DNA of 64,000 nucleotides, from assembly GCA_017354895.1 (NCBI GenBank), contig CP071493.1, positions 6,882,001-6,946,000 of the forward strand, written 5' to 3'. This document shows positions 23,586 through 35,000 of this stretch, one piece after another. The notes below the pieces were generated by a model. It saw only the letters and a program-made list of their open reading frames with translations, had not been told where the DNA came from and did no database searches. The DNA is from Podospora comata (Eukaryota; Ascomycota; Sordariomycetes; Sordariales; Podosporaceae). The position numbers and the translations under genes are program-made. Position 1 is the first letter of the stretch, and each line of letters opens with the position of its first letter.

Positions 23586-25933
23586 TCAGTGTTCTTCTGC
23601 CTCTCCTTCCCCATCAAGAACAGCAACAGCGTCGGAGAACTTACTGGCACCCAGACTAATTCCCCTCCCTCCCCTCATAGAGTCAAAACTCATATGACTC
23701 CCACCCGTCCCCCTCCTCTTAGGAGTAGTCATCATGTTCATCATCCCCGTCATCCCCGTCGTGGCGGCGTGAGGGCCAGTGTCGCCAGCTGGACTGTCTG
23801 CGAACCCGTCCGTCATCTCCGCTTTGGACACGGGCGTGTGCGGGGAGTTTGGGTAGTCCTCACCGCCGGAAGCAGCTATCTCGGCAGCTAGGTTCCCCTT
23901 GCTAGCCCTCGGCCTGGCAATCCTACTTGTCCTAGGTGGCAAGACGGTGGGTTGGAGCTGTAGCTGCTGCTGTGTTGTCGGCGAAGGGATGTGGCTCTCC
24001 CTCGACCATGGCCTCTCACGGTCCTGAAACTGTGGCAGGCCCTTCGACTCAAACTTCAACGGGCTTTCTAGCCTCTTTGTAGGTGACACCCCCCATTCAC
24101 TTTGCGCCTCCTCCATCTCCTCCCCAGTCCCGGCCGCGTCCTCATTTGAACTCCCATTCAACTCCACGACCCTCACTGTTTCTTCCCCAACCGCTGTGCT
24201 GACATCACTATCAGCCACATCACTTCCCCTAGCCAAGTGGCTTCCCCTTCTCAGCCCACTCTCCATCTTGACCAAGTCTGTGTGCTGTTTTCTGACAGTT
24301 CTATACCGCTCATACTCCTCCCTCGTATGCTCCGCCCCAGTGAAACTCTCCAGCGCATCAAAGACATGCTGGAAAACCAACTTGTCCACGTCCCTCGCCC
24401 ACAAAAAGTCCAGGTGCTCATAGTGTGGGATCTCGTTGGCTAGCGTTTGACTAGGAAGCTCCTTCAGCATGGCCTTGATATCGACCAACGAGTCACTGCC
24501 TCCGTATACGAGCACGATCGGCGTCTTGATGTTCCTCGTCGGGTACCTAGCGACTTTGGTGTACTTGTTGCTGGTGGCTGAGATCAGGGGCCGGTGGACA
24601 TCGTCATCATACATCTGGAAGGACTTGGTTCGTATGATCTGGAACCAGTGTACCACTGATTTTGTTGAGGTGAACGAGTAGAGATGAGGGTAAGCGGCCA
24701 GTTTCTGCGAAGTGCTGATGTTTTTGGTTTGCCAGTTGAAGAGAAACGAGAGACCTAGATCGATGAGCTTGGTGAACAGTGGTGGATAGAGGATTGACTG
24801 CCACATGGTGGCCGAACTGAGTATGGACCGCCGGCCGAAAAGGAGGAACAGCACCTGTGGCGAGGCCTTGACCAGAGCGTCAACTATGCCGTTAGACAAG
24901 CCCGCTGGCGACATGGCTGGCGCCAGGGCGATAAAGACATTGACCTGCTCGTTGAGCTTGGGGTGGATGGACAAGCTGGCAAAAGCCTGCGCGGTGCCTT
25001 GGGAGAAGCCGATGTAGGAGAGGGACGGCTGGCCGGTGATCTCGAGAATGTAGCTGATGCTATTAGGAATATCGTGGAGGGCAAATTGGTCAATGGAAAA
25101 GTTCCAAAACTCGGTCGTCGTGGGGGAATATCGGATCGACTTTTTCGAGTACTTGTTGCCCCTATTGTTTCCGAGCTAGAGATATGATCAGCCATGTGCC
25201 CTCTCCTCGGCACCCCATTTTGAGGTTACCTACCCAAACGTCAAAACCCTTCTCCACCAACGCAAAGGGCAAAGCGCGCTGCTCATCCGTCAAGCAAACC
25301 CACACCTCGCTGTTCATTAGCAGCCCATGGTGCAGGTAAACCACCTTCTTCTTGACGCTGGTCGGCCCGCGATTCACCCTCCGTTCCTCCTCCCCCTTCC
25401 GCCATGCAAGTCTGTGTATTCCCAGCAAATACCCATCCTCGGTTCGTACCACGTGTTCCTCGGCGGTGTAGCCAAACATGGCACATAAATCGACGAAATC
25501 GGAGGCATCGCGAATCGAGGCCGAGACCGCTGGATTTCACCGTCAGTATTGTTACCCCTAGCATCTTCCAGCACAAACAACATGCATTTTCTCCTCTGCT
25601 CTGCCCGCTTCTGCGCTGGACTAGTCCACCTATTAAACAGACGTCTCGAGATCCCGTAACATAGCTGTAGTAACGACGGCGCTGAACAATACGATTAGCT
25701 CGGGAGCTCAATCTCGGTGGAGATCAAGATAGGGGGCCGTCTCACGCAAAGCAAGCGTAAATATTCGAATAAAGGCCTCGAGCCCTACAAGCAAAAAGGA
25801 TCCAACAAGGGCGGCATATTCGGTGCTATTTCTCCCAAATAAATCATCTTATCAGTAAATTGTTGTTGTCTCTCTGCCACCACGGGGTGTGAATGTCTCA
25901 CAGGTTAAGGCGCCCGAGAAAGGGGACCGGCAT
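23586..25933 (-). CDS. TGL1: Steryl ester hydrolase / acid-lipase family protein (TGL1-like)
   Basis: Five exons: 25933-25902, 25831-25746, 25681-25586, 25529-25234, 25175-23586 (699 aa). TGL1-type enzymes hydrolyse steryl esters on lipid droplets and membranes. After a short start (MPVPFLGRLNL) comes a membrane segment (GSFLLVGLEAFIRIFTLAL), the linker FNRWTSPAQKRAEQRRK, the lid-region motif AMFGYTAEEHVVRTEDGYLL, HHGLLMNSEVW, and the nucleophile elbow GFSQG with Ser228. Candidate acid and base residues are in VYGGSDSLVD and YEHLDFLWA. The last 250 residues are disordered, Ser/Thr/Gln-rich and probably regulatory. The third intron (25530-25585) is best explained with a GC donor; a GT donor would make an intron of only 26 nt. 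It is divergent from the F-box-like gene. Confidence 0.9.
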
Positions 25934-26788
25934 CTTGGCGGGCTTGCTGTATTCCACTGGTTGGCTCTTATCTGGTGACCATTTGGCGCGCTTTTCGTAT
26001 GCCGGACGTTGTTTGGGTGAATTTGAGTAAGTATCAATCAATCTGAAAACAACTTGCAAAAGGGAAACATTCCTATATCGTACAAAAGGACCGTAACAAT
26101 CTTCTCGGAGCGAGCCGATTGGGGGTGCGAGGCGAGGATCGAGGGAAGCTTGCTCCACCGCCTGTCAGAAGGTTGTTAGTTAGGTGAAGGCTGCTGCTGA
26201 AACGGGGCGATGTGATGTCACAGGTGTCAGAGCGTCACATGCAAAATTGTTGGAGCTTGCTGTGCCACTCCAAATCGATGTACAGCCAGCTTGCATAGCA
26301 CTCCGTAGTGTGGAAAGTCTTTATATTGAAGAACTGGCTCGCTGGGTTCTTTTGCAACGAATCCAAAGTTTGGAGGCAAACATTGTCTTTTCATTGATGT
26401 ACGGCGTAAGCCTGGGATGATACGGATGATATCAGGGTTGCATGTGGCCAGGGTTGTATATGGTATGTAATATCCATTCTGTCATGGTTGTTGTAACCCT
26501 CGGTGTGGCTAAATAAAGGCGTACCCAAAACATGGCCTTCTGAATGGATTCTGAGGATTCATCGAAGAGGGAAACCATTAAGAAGGTGTTTGACTGTCAG
26601 CTACGGGTCAGAGCCTGACAGAGATGAGCAACCTCCTCACTGAGGGGTGCTTTTAGTTCTTTCCAAGCCAGTCCCCTTCAGGTCAAATCAGCTGCCAAAC
26701 TCGGTTGAACGCCTTCGTCACGTCGAGTTTTCTCTGGTATCATCAAATCCAATCCATATCGCCATTACTCCTCTGACTAGTGCTCATT
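25934..26788. promoter_or_regulatory. Divergent region between TGL1-like and F-box-like genes
   Basis: The two flanking genes start at the edges and point away, so both promoters should lie here. Short frames in it do not look like proteins. The stretch 26440-26560 is AT-rich. Confidence 0.4.
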
Positions 26789-28268
26789 ATGACTTGCGCA
26801 TCTTCTAACAAAATTCCTCGCCGGCGGCCGTTGACCCTCACGCCTATCAAGGTAAAGGGCCGCGGTCGTAAGCCGAAGTGGCAGCCCCCCAACCCTGCGC
26901 AGCTCCGGAGCTTGATGGAGGAGCGCCGAAGGAAAAGAGACGAGGAGAACGGCCACGATAATGTCGACGGTATTTCATCCAGGTCTTCCAAACGGTCCAA
27001 GCAGTCCTTCCCAGCGAAGTCTAGGCTCGAGTCGCTACCCCCCGAAATGCTCTGGCCCATAGCCGTCAGGTCACAGAACCTGCATCTCCTGAGGGTCAGC
27101 AAGTTTCTTCGAGGTCTCTTGTCAGACAGATCATTTGAACTCGAAATGGCTGTGGCGGCATTCGGCCCAACATGGGATATGTATTTCGGCCGGCCGAGGA
27201 GCACTATTGGTAGCCCTCCTGAACCTGAACAGTTTCCCGGGGACCCCAAATTCCAGGTCAGTGTTATGCTCTATTTTGATTAGCGAAGCGTGTCTCCGAA
27301 AAGCTTGCTGCCCTCTTAGCCATCCTTCGAAACCGGTTGTCTATTTGAAAGAGTTTCAAGGATCCTTTGAGGTGTGGTTGAGCAATGCTATCCTACTTTT
27401 TAACATCTCGACCCAGCCGTTCCATATTATGACATCGCCTTTTCACCGAACACAGCGCTGACACGTCGTTCTATAGGGCAATGTGCTTGCTGCGCGTCTC
27501 ATGCATGACACGCGCTACATGAATGTTGATTTCATACTCAAAGCCCAGCAGCTCTGGTGTCGCCAAGAGCGCACAGAGAGGCACATGGAAAAGGCGGCAT
27601 GCATCTTGTGGAAACCGCCGACCCAGGTACAGCCAAAACAAGAGGGATCGGATGCCAACGAAGACCAGCGAGCTGAAGAGAAGCAAGAACTTGGATACAG
27701 GGAGCGAGAAGTGGAGAAGATCAGGGAGAGGTTCGACGAAGACTGGCAAGAGTTTTGCGACGCCTGCCCGTTTAACAACACAACGAAACTCGAATATGGG
27801 ATCGGAACGAATACGCAGGGCCCTAAAGGCGGCTATCTGGACCTCCACCCTTTGACACCAATTCCCGATCGGTTCTTGAAAGGGCCATTTGACTTGGAAT
27901 CAGTCAAATTACTCTTCTGGCTGGTTCGTGGAGGGGCCCGCATATTGCCCGAGCACAACTGGGAGGCCACCAAACATGGATTCGAACAGATCATGAACAT
28001 GGAGAGTCGGCTGGGCATCTATGTGCTCATCCTCTTCGACATTCTCGGCGTGTTCAAGAAGGAGCATTGGCCACCATTTTTGCTCGACGAGAAAATGAAA
28101 TGGGTCAAGGAGACAAGGCGGGTTGAGATGTCTGCTCAATCGTGGAAGTACCGCCTGTCCATTCTTGCGCATCGCATGTTTTTGTCGCGTCAGGAACAGG
28201 AAGAGAATTCGCGCCTGGGACGGGATAGTTTGAATAGTGAGAGGAGGGACAGGGGGCCGAGGAGGTGA
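26789..28268 (+). CDS. F-box-like domain protein
   Basis: Two exons: 26789-27256 and 27477-28268 (419 aa). The 220-nt intron keeps phase and is flanked by GTCAGT and CTATAG; it is long for this window, so an undetected small exon is possible. The N-terminus is basic (IKVKGRGRKPKW). Around residues 76-120 is an F-box-like helix set (RLESLPPEMLWPIAVRS, then NLHLLRVSKFLRGLLSD). The rest resembles fungal proteins with a degenerate F-box and no known catalytic domain. F-box proteins hold substrates for SCF ubiquitin ligases; the target is unknown. The ATG at 26789 is the first in frame; the frame is open three codons upstream from a GTG only. Confidence 0.75.
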
Positions 28269-29199
28269 GGCTGCGGCGTTAATGACCATCCTTTGTCTCC
28301 AGCGGGTTGTTCATAGAAATAGCTCTATTGCTGTATGGACAAGCGTCAATATAATAATTGCAAGCTTACTGGCCCTCTGGGGCACCCTCGCCACAAAGTG
28401 ATTGGCACAGCAAAATAAAGTTAACGCATATCAGACTATAAGCCATGCCTCTAAAGCAAATCAACGGGCCCATTAACTATCTTTGAAGGCCTGCTAACTA
28501 TCTTGAAAGGCCTAATAATTATGCTTTAAGACATGATGTGGTCCAGATGGGCAAACCTACTTCTGTGTGCCAATTATCTTGTGGCGGAGGTGACTCTCAA
28601 CATATACACATGGCATCCGGGCCCGTAAACCACAAAGTCACAGGCAAGTATATAGCCAAGGATCCCTTCCCTTCCTTGTTGGTATTTCCAGCTCACTGAC
28701 GTAGCTTTCCTTCGCTGGTAACCAGGCTGTATCATTTGGCTTGCAGGATAGAAGACACACAGCGGCTTCTCATATCTGACTGTCTCGTCACACGCTATAG
28801 GCAGGTAGGCAGTATCATGTCGCAAAGAAGAAAATAGACCCAGATATACCATTTCCCGTTTGCCGAAAGAAAATAAAAGCGTGCAAAAATGACATCCCAT
28901 GCTGTGTGTAAGCCATGATTTAAATGACTCCCATGATGATGGTTCGAGGATTGGTCTTGATTATAACGACCTTCTCCCAAGCTGCCAGATTTCTCTTTCG
29001 CCCATGATTCGCAAAGCCAATCAATCCATAACATCATGAAAAGATTCCCATGTCTCCCAGTTTTGGTTCCCTCTCCTGGTCCTTACCCAAAGACAAAAGC
29101 TCCCGACATCGCTGCTGGTGACCGATCTTGCTTCAACTCAGAAGGAGCCGCTCACAGGGTATCGAGAAAGGTTTATCGTTGTGTTGGTGGTTGGGTAAT
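28269..29199. other. Convergent region, F-box-like gene and RPS30
   Basis: Tail-to-tail region, AT-rich. It contains an imperfect direct repeat of about 21 bp around 28475-28518 (AACTATCTTTGAAGGCCT and AACTATCTTGAAAGGCCT). No gene recognised. Confidence 0.4.
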
Positions 29200-29734
29200 T
29201 TAAGCAGTGGGGTTAGGGTTCATCTATAGTTGTGTTGTCAGCCCAGGGCCCTTGTACGGTGATGGTTTGCTGTTCGGGATGGTGGTACTGACCTTGCGCT
29301 TGCCACCAGTCAAGGTGATGTTGACGAAACGGCGAGTGTAAGTGAGTCTCTTCTTCGCACGGCCCTTGCTATTTCAGGTGTCAGAATGAATGTTCCGTCA
29401 TCGTCAAAACCCACCCATGGGTTGAAGTCGGAAAAATTGCGGGGGTGGAACATACGGAGTCTTCTTCTTCTCCTGCTTCTCGACCTTAGGGGTCTGAGAC
29501 TTGACCTTTCCTGTATCCCAGAACCGTCAGAACCCGTGTTTCGATCCATAGCTGTTCAGGCACTGCTGTCGACAAGAATTTCTCGAGCAAGGTTGTCGTC
29601 GCGGGGGGCGACAGTGGAGAGAGACATACCGGCACGAGCCAAACTGAGGGAGAGAGCAAGTCAGTAAATCAGTCCCTCATCGCGATACCTTCGACCAAGT
29701 CAAGATTATCGTACCTTCCGTGAACCTTTCCCAT
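29200..29734 (-). CDS. RPS30: 40S ribosomal protein S30 (eS30)
   Basis: Five very short exons: 29734-29715, 29643-29630, 29510-29456, 29368-29293, 29223-29200 (62 aa). None is long enough to stand out as an open frame. The spliced product begins MGKVHGSLARAGKVK, has the basic middle (QTPKVEKQEKKKTPKGRAKK) and ends GGKRKMNPNPTA, a full-length eS30. The introns (71, 119, 87 and 69 nt) use GTAC, GTATGT, GTATGT and GTCAGT donors with CAG or TAG acceptors; phases agree at each joint. It is the free fungal form, without the N-terminal ubiquitin-like (FUBI) fusion seen in animals. It sits in the small ribosomal subunit. Confidence 0.97.
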
Positions 29735-30697
29735 TTTGGATGATTTGTGATGGGTGTTAACTGCTCAAAGTCGGGGTCTTGGATGGGAGCGGGAGGCGGA
29801 CGCAGCAGAGGAAGGTTTCGCAACTCGATGCTGTCGATTTCTGTGTGGATTAGGCTGATTAGCTAAGCAATTGTGGGCGTGGCGACCTGCCCCGCAGGGC
29901 TTTGAAGTGACTGGCCTCTGCTGTTGCGTGGCGCAGTCCACACAGGTGAATGGCACTGTGGGTGTATTATGTGGCTGGAGAGCTGTTCGAGCTTGTGGTC
30001 CGGGCGTGTGGCTTGAAATTGCGCACAGATCAGCCATCACAGCTGCCACAGATGATCAACGGCTTGGCGGAAGCGACAAAAGCATTAGCTCGCCGAACGA
30101 AGGGGACATGGTCACGTGGCTCGATTCTCTCACATGGCCGCCACCGCTTGTAGCAAGGGTTGCCGCATATGTTGAATGCGACCACAACAGCGGCAAAGAA
30201 GAACAGGATGATCAGAGAGGAGATCACCCAAGCTTTGCCAGCGATTGCTGGAAGTTGGGGGTGCTTCCAAGTCACAATAGCTTGAGGTTAACTTGGCCTT
30301 ACGTGATAATAGAACTCTTCTCAGCCAATGACACTTCTATCTCAAGTCTCCTCCAGTTGTTCGTCCAGCCTGGGACATTTCACCATCAGTCGAGGTGATG
30401 AGGGATTATCAGATCAGATTGATAAGAAGTCTTGGCCCTCGCCTCGGCAGCTGTGTTTCCACTTCTCCCCACTCCCCCGCCAACGTCAACGCTTGATCGT
30501 TCGACTCCATAGTCTTGGCCCAGGGTTGTGGTTGGTGTAACCAAGGTCACCCGCTTCCGCACTGGCATCCACCCCATTGGCAGGCAAGAGCTACAAAGAC
30601 CCTTTACAAGACCGCCCTCTTGTTTGATATCGTTCCCCTTTCCGTTTTGACCCTCTTCATCTTTTCCTCTCCATTCAACCACAAAACCCCCCTCAAA
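29735..30697. promoter_or_regulatory. Divergent region between RPS30 and the CREG-like gene
   Basis: Holds the RPS30 promoter on the 29.7-kb side and the promoter of the secreted CREG-like gene on the other, where a CT-rich tract (30620-30697) leads into the ATG. Short frames are not convincing. Confidence 0.45.
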
Positions 30698-31468
30698 ATG
30701 AAACCCACCACCCTCCTCTCCACCCTCCTCCCCCTCACCTCGGCCTACTCCATCCCCAAGGACTCAACCGCCCCCAGCAGCAATGCCTTCAAGATCCCCA
30801 CCGCCCGCGAATCCGCCATCCTCGCCCGCCGAATCCTAACCCTAACCCCGCTAGGCACCATCTCGACCATCTTCCCCTCCACCACCTCGTCCCGCAACCC
30901 CCCAGGAATTGAAGGCAAACCCCACGCCCTAATGGAATACATCTCCGCCTGTGACCCCCTCGCACCCTCCAACCCGACCCTCTTGTCCCTCAACATCTCC
31001 TCCACCTTCCGCAACGCAGCCAACGCCAACCTCTCCCTAGCCATAACCTGGACCCCCCCTCCCCTCTCCCCTCCCTCAAGGTCCTTCCTCTCCCATCTCA
31101 ACCCCTTTTCTTCCGAACCCCCCGTTCAGCCCCAATCCTACAGCGCTGCCGCTCTCCCGCGGTACTCCCTGATGGGGTATCTCGAACCCATCCCCGGAGC
31201 GGACGACCCAAAGAGTGATGTGGGCAAGCTGGTTCAGACTTGCTACACCAACACGCATCCGGACGCGAAGTACTGGCTTCCGGGAAATAGGATTCACGAG
31301 AGCCACTTTGTGAGGTTGGTGGTGACGGAGATTTACTGGGTGGGCGGGTTTGGGGATAGGGCGTATATCGGGTGGATTGACGCCAAGGATTGGGAGAGTG
31401 TGACCGAGACGGAGATTGAGGGGGCGAGGTTGCCTGGGGAGAAGTCGCTTGAAGGGGGAGATCTTTAG
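30698..31468 (+). CDS. Secreted CREG/pyridoxamine 5'-phosphate oxidase-like protein
   Basis: Intronless, 256 aa. The N-terminus is a signal peptide (MKPTTLLSTLLPLTSAYS). The body follows the FMN-binding split-barrel family related to CREG: ILARRILTLTPLGTISTIFP, HALMEYISACDP, then PRYSLMGYLEPI, and a C-terminal HFVRLVVTEIYWVGGFGD with YIGWIDAKDWESV. CREG-like proteins in fungi are secreted or vacuolar; cofactor binding and reaction are not known for this group. N-glycosylation sites (LNISS, NLSL) fit a secreted product. The frame is open upstream to 30515 from a non-ATG codon, but the ATG at 30698 directly precedes the signal peptide. Confidence 0.85.
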   Translation: MKPTTLLSTLLPLTSAYSIPKDSTAPSSNAFKIPTARESAILARRILTLTPLGTISTIFPSTTSSRNPPGIEGKPHALMEYISACDPLAPSNPTLLSLNISSTFRNAANANLSLAITWTPPPLSPPSRSFLSHLNPFSSEPPVQPQSYSAAALPRYSLMGYLEPIPGADDPKSDVGKLVQTCYTNTHPDAKYWLPGNRIHESHFVRLVVTEIYWVGGFGDRAYIGWIDAKDWESVTETEIEGARLPGEKSLEGGDL

Positions 31469-32033
31469 GGGTGGTCTTGATCTTTTGAGAAAGGGTTGGA
31501 GGGTTGAAGTTGGGATTGGGGATAGGTGTGGCGTAAATGTGGCGTTGACAGGTGCGTGATTTGGTGGATGAGAGGAGTATGAGGTAGGCATGGATGAAGT
31601 ATTGGACGATTATGAATTGGTTTGAGGGAGCATATGTAGGGGTGTCAATCAGTGGTGGGTGTGTTTCAGGTTGTGGCAGCGGGTTGGCGAGCATTGTTCA
31701 TTCAGGGCAACCAGAAATATACACATGCCAAATCTGAACCCCTTTTCAACATATCCTTACACTGTATATATGGTCTCGTATTTTAACAAAATGCTGAGTT
31801 GTCCGGTGGTTGCCATCAAGTCCAAACCTTCAAGCAAAACCGACCCAAAATCGGGTATCAACACCATCATGTTCAATCCTATAAAACCTAAATGATAGAC
31901 TCATAAAACTCCCTCCCCAAAACCCCGACTGATAATTAAACTCGATATGTTTTAAAGTGGTCAAGTGTTACCCTTCTTCTTCCTACACTCTTCTCCAAAC
32001 CGTAGCATGTCATCAATAGTCATTAGCCCATCT
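31469..32033. other. Convergent AT-rich 3' region
   Basis: Lies between the CREG-like gene and the large minus-strand gene, tail to tail. It becomes AT-rich from 31700 to 31970, as expected for overlapping 3' ends. No gene seen. Confidence 0.4.
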
Positions 32034-35000
32034 TCAGTCCACTCTCAAAATCACCTTCCAACCCAACGCTCCCGCCTCCCTAATCGCGCATGCCAGACAG
32101 CCTCTTCTTCTCCGACTAACAACCACATTCCACCCCCTCTCTGCACACACCGCCCGAGCCAACATCTCCATGTCACTGCCGAATTGCCGTCTTCTACTCT
32201 CGCTGTGCATCTTCTTCGAGGCGCTCTCCAGCTTTCCCTCAAAAGTACCTCCAACTGGGGAGAGAGGGGAGTTCATGCTGTAGCTGTCTGACCGGCTGAT
32301 AACCGGCGACAGAGGGATCTCGTGTTCTTGCGGTTGGGGCTGAAAGCCAGTGATGCAGTCTACCACGAGGAATTTTGCCGCAGGAGGGGAGGTCGAAGCA
32401 GGTGTCTGGCTTGGTTTGTGAGGGGCGTTGGAGTAGTCACCCAGCAGAGCTTCAAGTGTAAAGTCTTTCTTGGAGAATAGCAGGTCCGAGAGATGGAGCG
32501 CAGTGTATGCGAAGTACTTGTGAAGGGGATGGCCTGCCGTATTGTTAGTTACCAACGATATGAGTGACAGACAGAGAAACCTACCAAGAACAGTAGCAGC
32601 CTTACCACTACCATCACCATTCAAATCTACCTGCCGAATAGTCGGGCTGCTTGGCGACTTCATAATCTTGACGTGCTGCGACGGCACACACGGGTGCGCA
32701 GTCACAAAGTTGATATCCTTCGCCAGCGAGAAGGTGTGCTCGGTTACCTCCTCCGTGTCCATATCCGTAACCGTAAAGCTAATGGCCGCCGGGTAGGTGT
32801 GAATCTCGGGAGGCCGGCTGCTGACTTCTGAAACCGGTGTTACCCCGTTGCTCTCACTAGGTGTGGTGTGCACCGAATCGGCCGGCGCGCAAAGCAGCAA
32901 TGCCTCGAAGCCGATGTGAATCATAGGCGGGACCCTGTCCCGGTAAATGTTTTCAAATGGAATGATAAAGTCCGCCGGCAGAACAGAAGAAGGGTCGGCG
33001 TCACCGAGAACGTTGGATTCGTTTTCAATGGCGCGCTTGCCCCAGAGGCGAGCCTTCTTGTCGACATGGAGGGCGTCTTCGGCAGTCTCTTCGACTTCGA
33101 TATTGACCCAGCCGTCTCCAAGCCCAAGAGGTGTGACGTCACTCGAAATCCATCCCATGCATTCTACGGCACCCTTGCCTGCAGCGAGCACACGGCCGAC
33201 GATGCAAGCAGTGCTCCAGAAGCTCTTGCCAGAGTAGACGAACCCAGCACAGAGGTTTGCCATGGGGCCCAGCCTCGCCATGGCTTCTGGGTCGTTCTCC
33301 AGCAGAGTTGCCATCAAGAAATGGCACAGTCCTTCCCCGGGCAACATCAGGCCGGACACATAGCTCTTGGAAAGCCAGCCAGTAGAGTGCAGTGCAGCCG
33401 AGATCTTTCTTCGTCTGGATGCCACCCGACGAGAGTTCGAATTGGGTCTAAGGACGGTAAAATACGACGAGCGTTGACTGTCGGCTCGGCTGCTCGGACT
33501 GGCGAGGGGTGTGGTCAACGGAGTGCCTTCCACCACGGCACGGCAGTTGTCAGAGATTGTCGAGACATAGGACTTCTCATCCGGCCACCGCAATCTCCTG
33601 GCAAAATGCTCCAGGCCCTTAAGCTGACGCTGCACGTGCTTTCCTCTGATGAGATAGGCCGGATCATGGTGATGATTTTTATGGCCATGTCCATGTCCAT
33701 GCCCGTGTTCGCGAGACAGAGACATGCGTTTGGTCAACGAAGCCAACCACCCAGAAGAAGGCTTCTCATCTGATGACCTCTCCGCGCCCTCTGTCTTGAC
33801 GACCTCGATGTTTTCCAACCAAGCTCTTGCAAGGATGAGCGACCACTTCACCGACTTGTTCGCATCTCTCTCGAACCGCAAAATCTCCGCCGGTCGAATA
33901 CTCTCCACTCCCAACTCGTCTCCCTCCGTGATTGCATCCAACCTGATGAGCAGCTCACAAGCCAGCAAGATCTGCATCAGCAACCAATACCTCTCCTCAA
34001 AGATGTCGCCCGACGAATCTCCCGTCCCGATCGAAGCCCCATCATCCACCTCATCCCCCAAATCATTCCCCCACAGCAGCTGTCCCAACCTGATTCTCCA
34101 CTCCACGTGCGAGAAATCAATCCACATGTTCGGGGCCGCCAGCACCTTGACCAAGGCCGAAATCTGCACGGCAAGACTGTACGGATCCCGGTGGTCCAGC
34201 ACCTTCGTCGGCGGGTGGAGAATCTGGAGGAACAACTCATTGTAAAGTTCGCTCGAAACCCTCTTCTCCCGCAAGTGCTTCTCCGTATACCTCGCCCCAT
34301 TCTTGATCAGCTGCTCCATGATCAGACTCTCCTCAATATGTCTCAGCCCGTCCTTGGACGTCAGCATCTTTTGCCTCTGCTCAATCACCGCCGGGGTCCT
34401 CGTGCCAATGCTCTCAAACCCCCATTGCTCTTCCTGGAGCGCGTCTGCTACCGACAGCTCCAGTGCGGCTTGATATCCCAGGCTGCCCTTTTCCAGCCCA
34501 AACATGCTCAGCATGTTCGGCCGCTCGCGGCAGCGGGGGTAAAAGTGAGCTCGGCGTTTCTGCTCCGAGGCCCGCTGGGCGGTGGACCGGTCGGCGTGGA
34601 CATCGCGGGTGATGTGAGGCCAGGCCGTGACGCAGCCCCAGGCCTTGTCTTCGATCTGCGTGTGGTCTGTGAGATCCCTGATCTCGAGAGACTCGTCCCA
34701 GGGAAAGGCAACCGAGGGGTGAGGTGCGCCGGTGTAGTGGCCCTCGGAGCGGGCAAAGTACTGAGGTGCTCCCGAGAAGAGCTTCTCAACCTCCGAGTCT
34801 GTGAGGGTGGCCATGATGCGGGCGATCTTGAGGGTTGGCTTTGGGGGTGGAAACCGGGCCTGTTCGCTACCAGGCGGAGGTGGTGAGGGGAGCGGCTTGT
34901 TCGGGTTGACGGGGGAGCGCGGGGACAGCGGCGAGACGGGTGAAAGTGGTGTGGACCGTACCGATGTCTCCAAGGGCTGGGTTGTGTATCACGAATTGGT

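Noticed and set aside
29208-29222. Another TTAGGG-like word
   Set aside because: It is the last exon of RPS30 coding MNPNP, not a telobox.
30833-30850. CCTAACCCTAACCCC, telomere-like repeat
   Set aside because: It lies within the coding sequence of the CREG-like gene and encodes a normal segment (ILTLTPLG); two units are expected by chance.
32868-34886. Plus-strand frames of 301 and 259 codons
   Set aside because: Antisense shadows of the large minus-strand gene.
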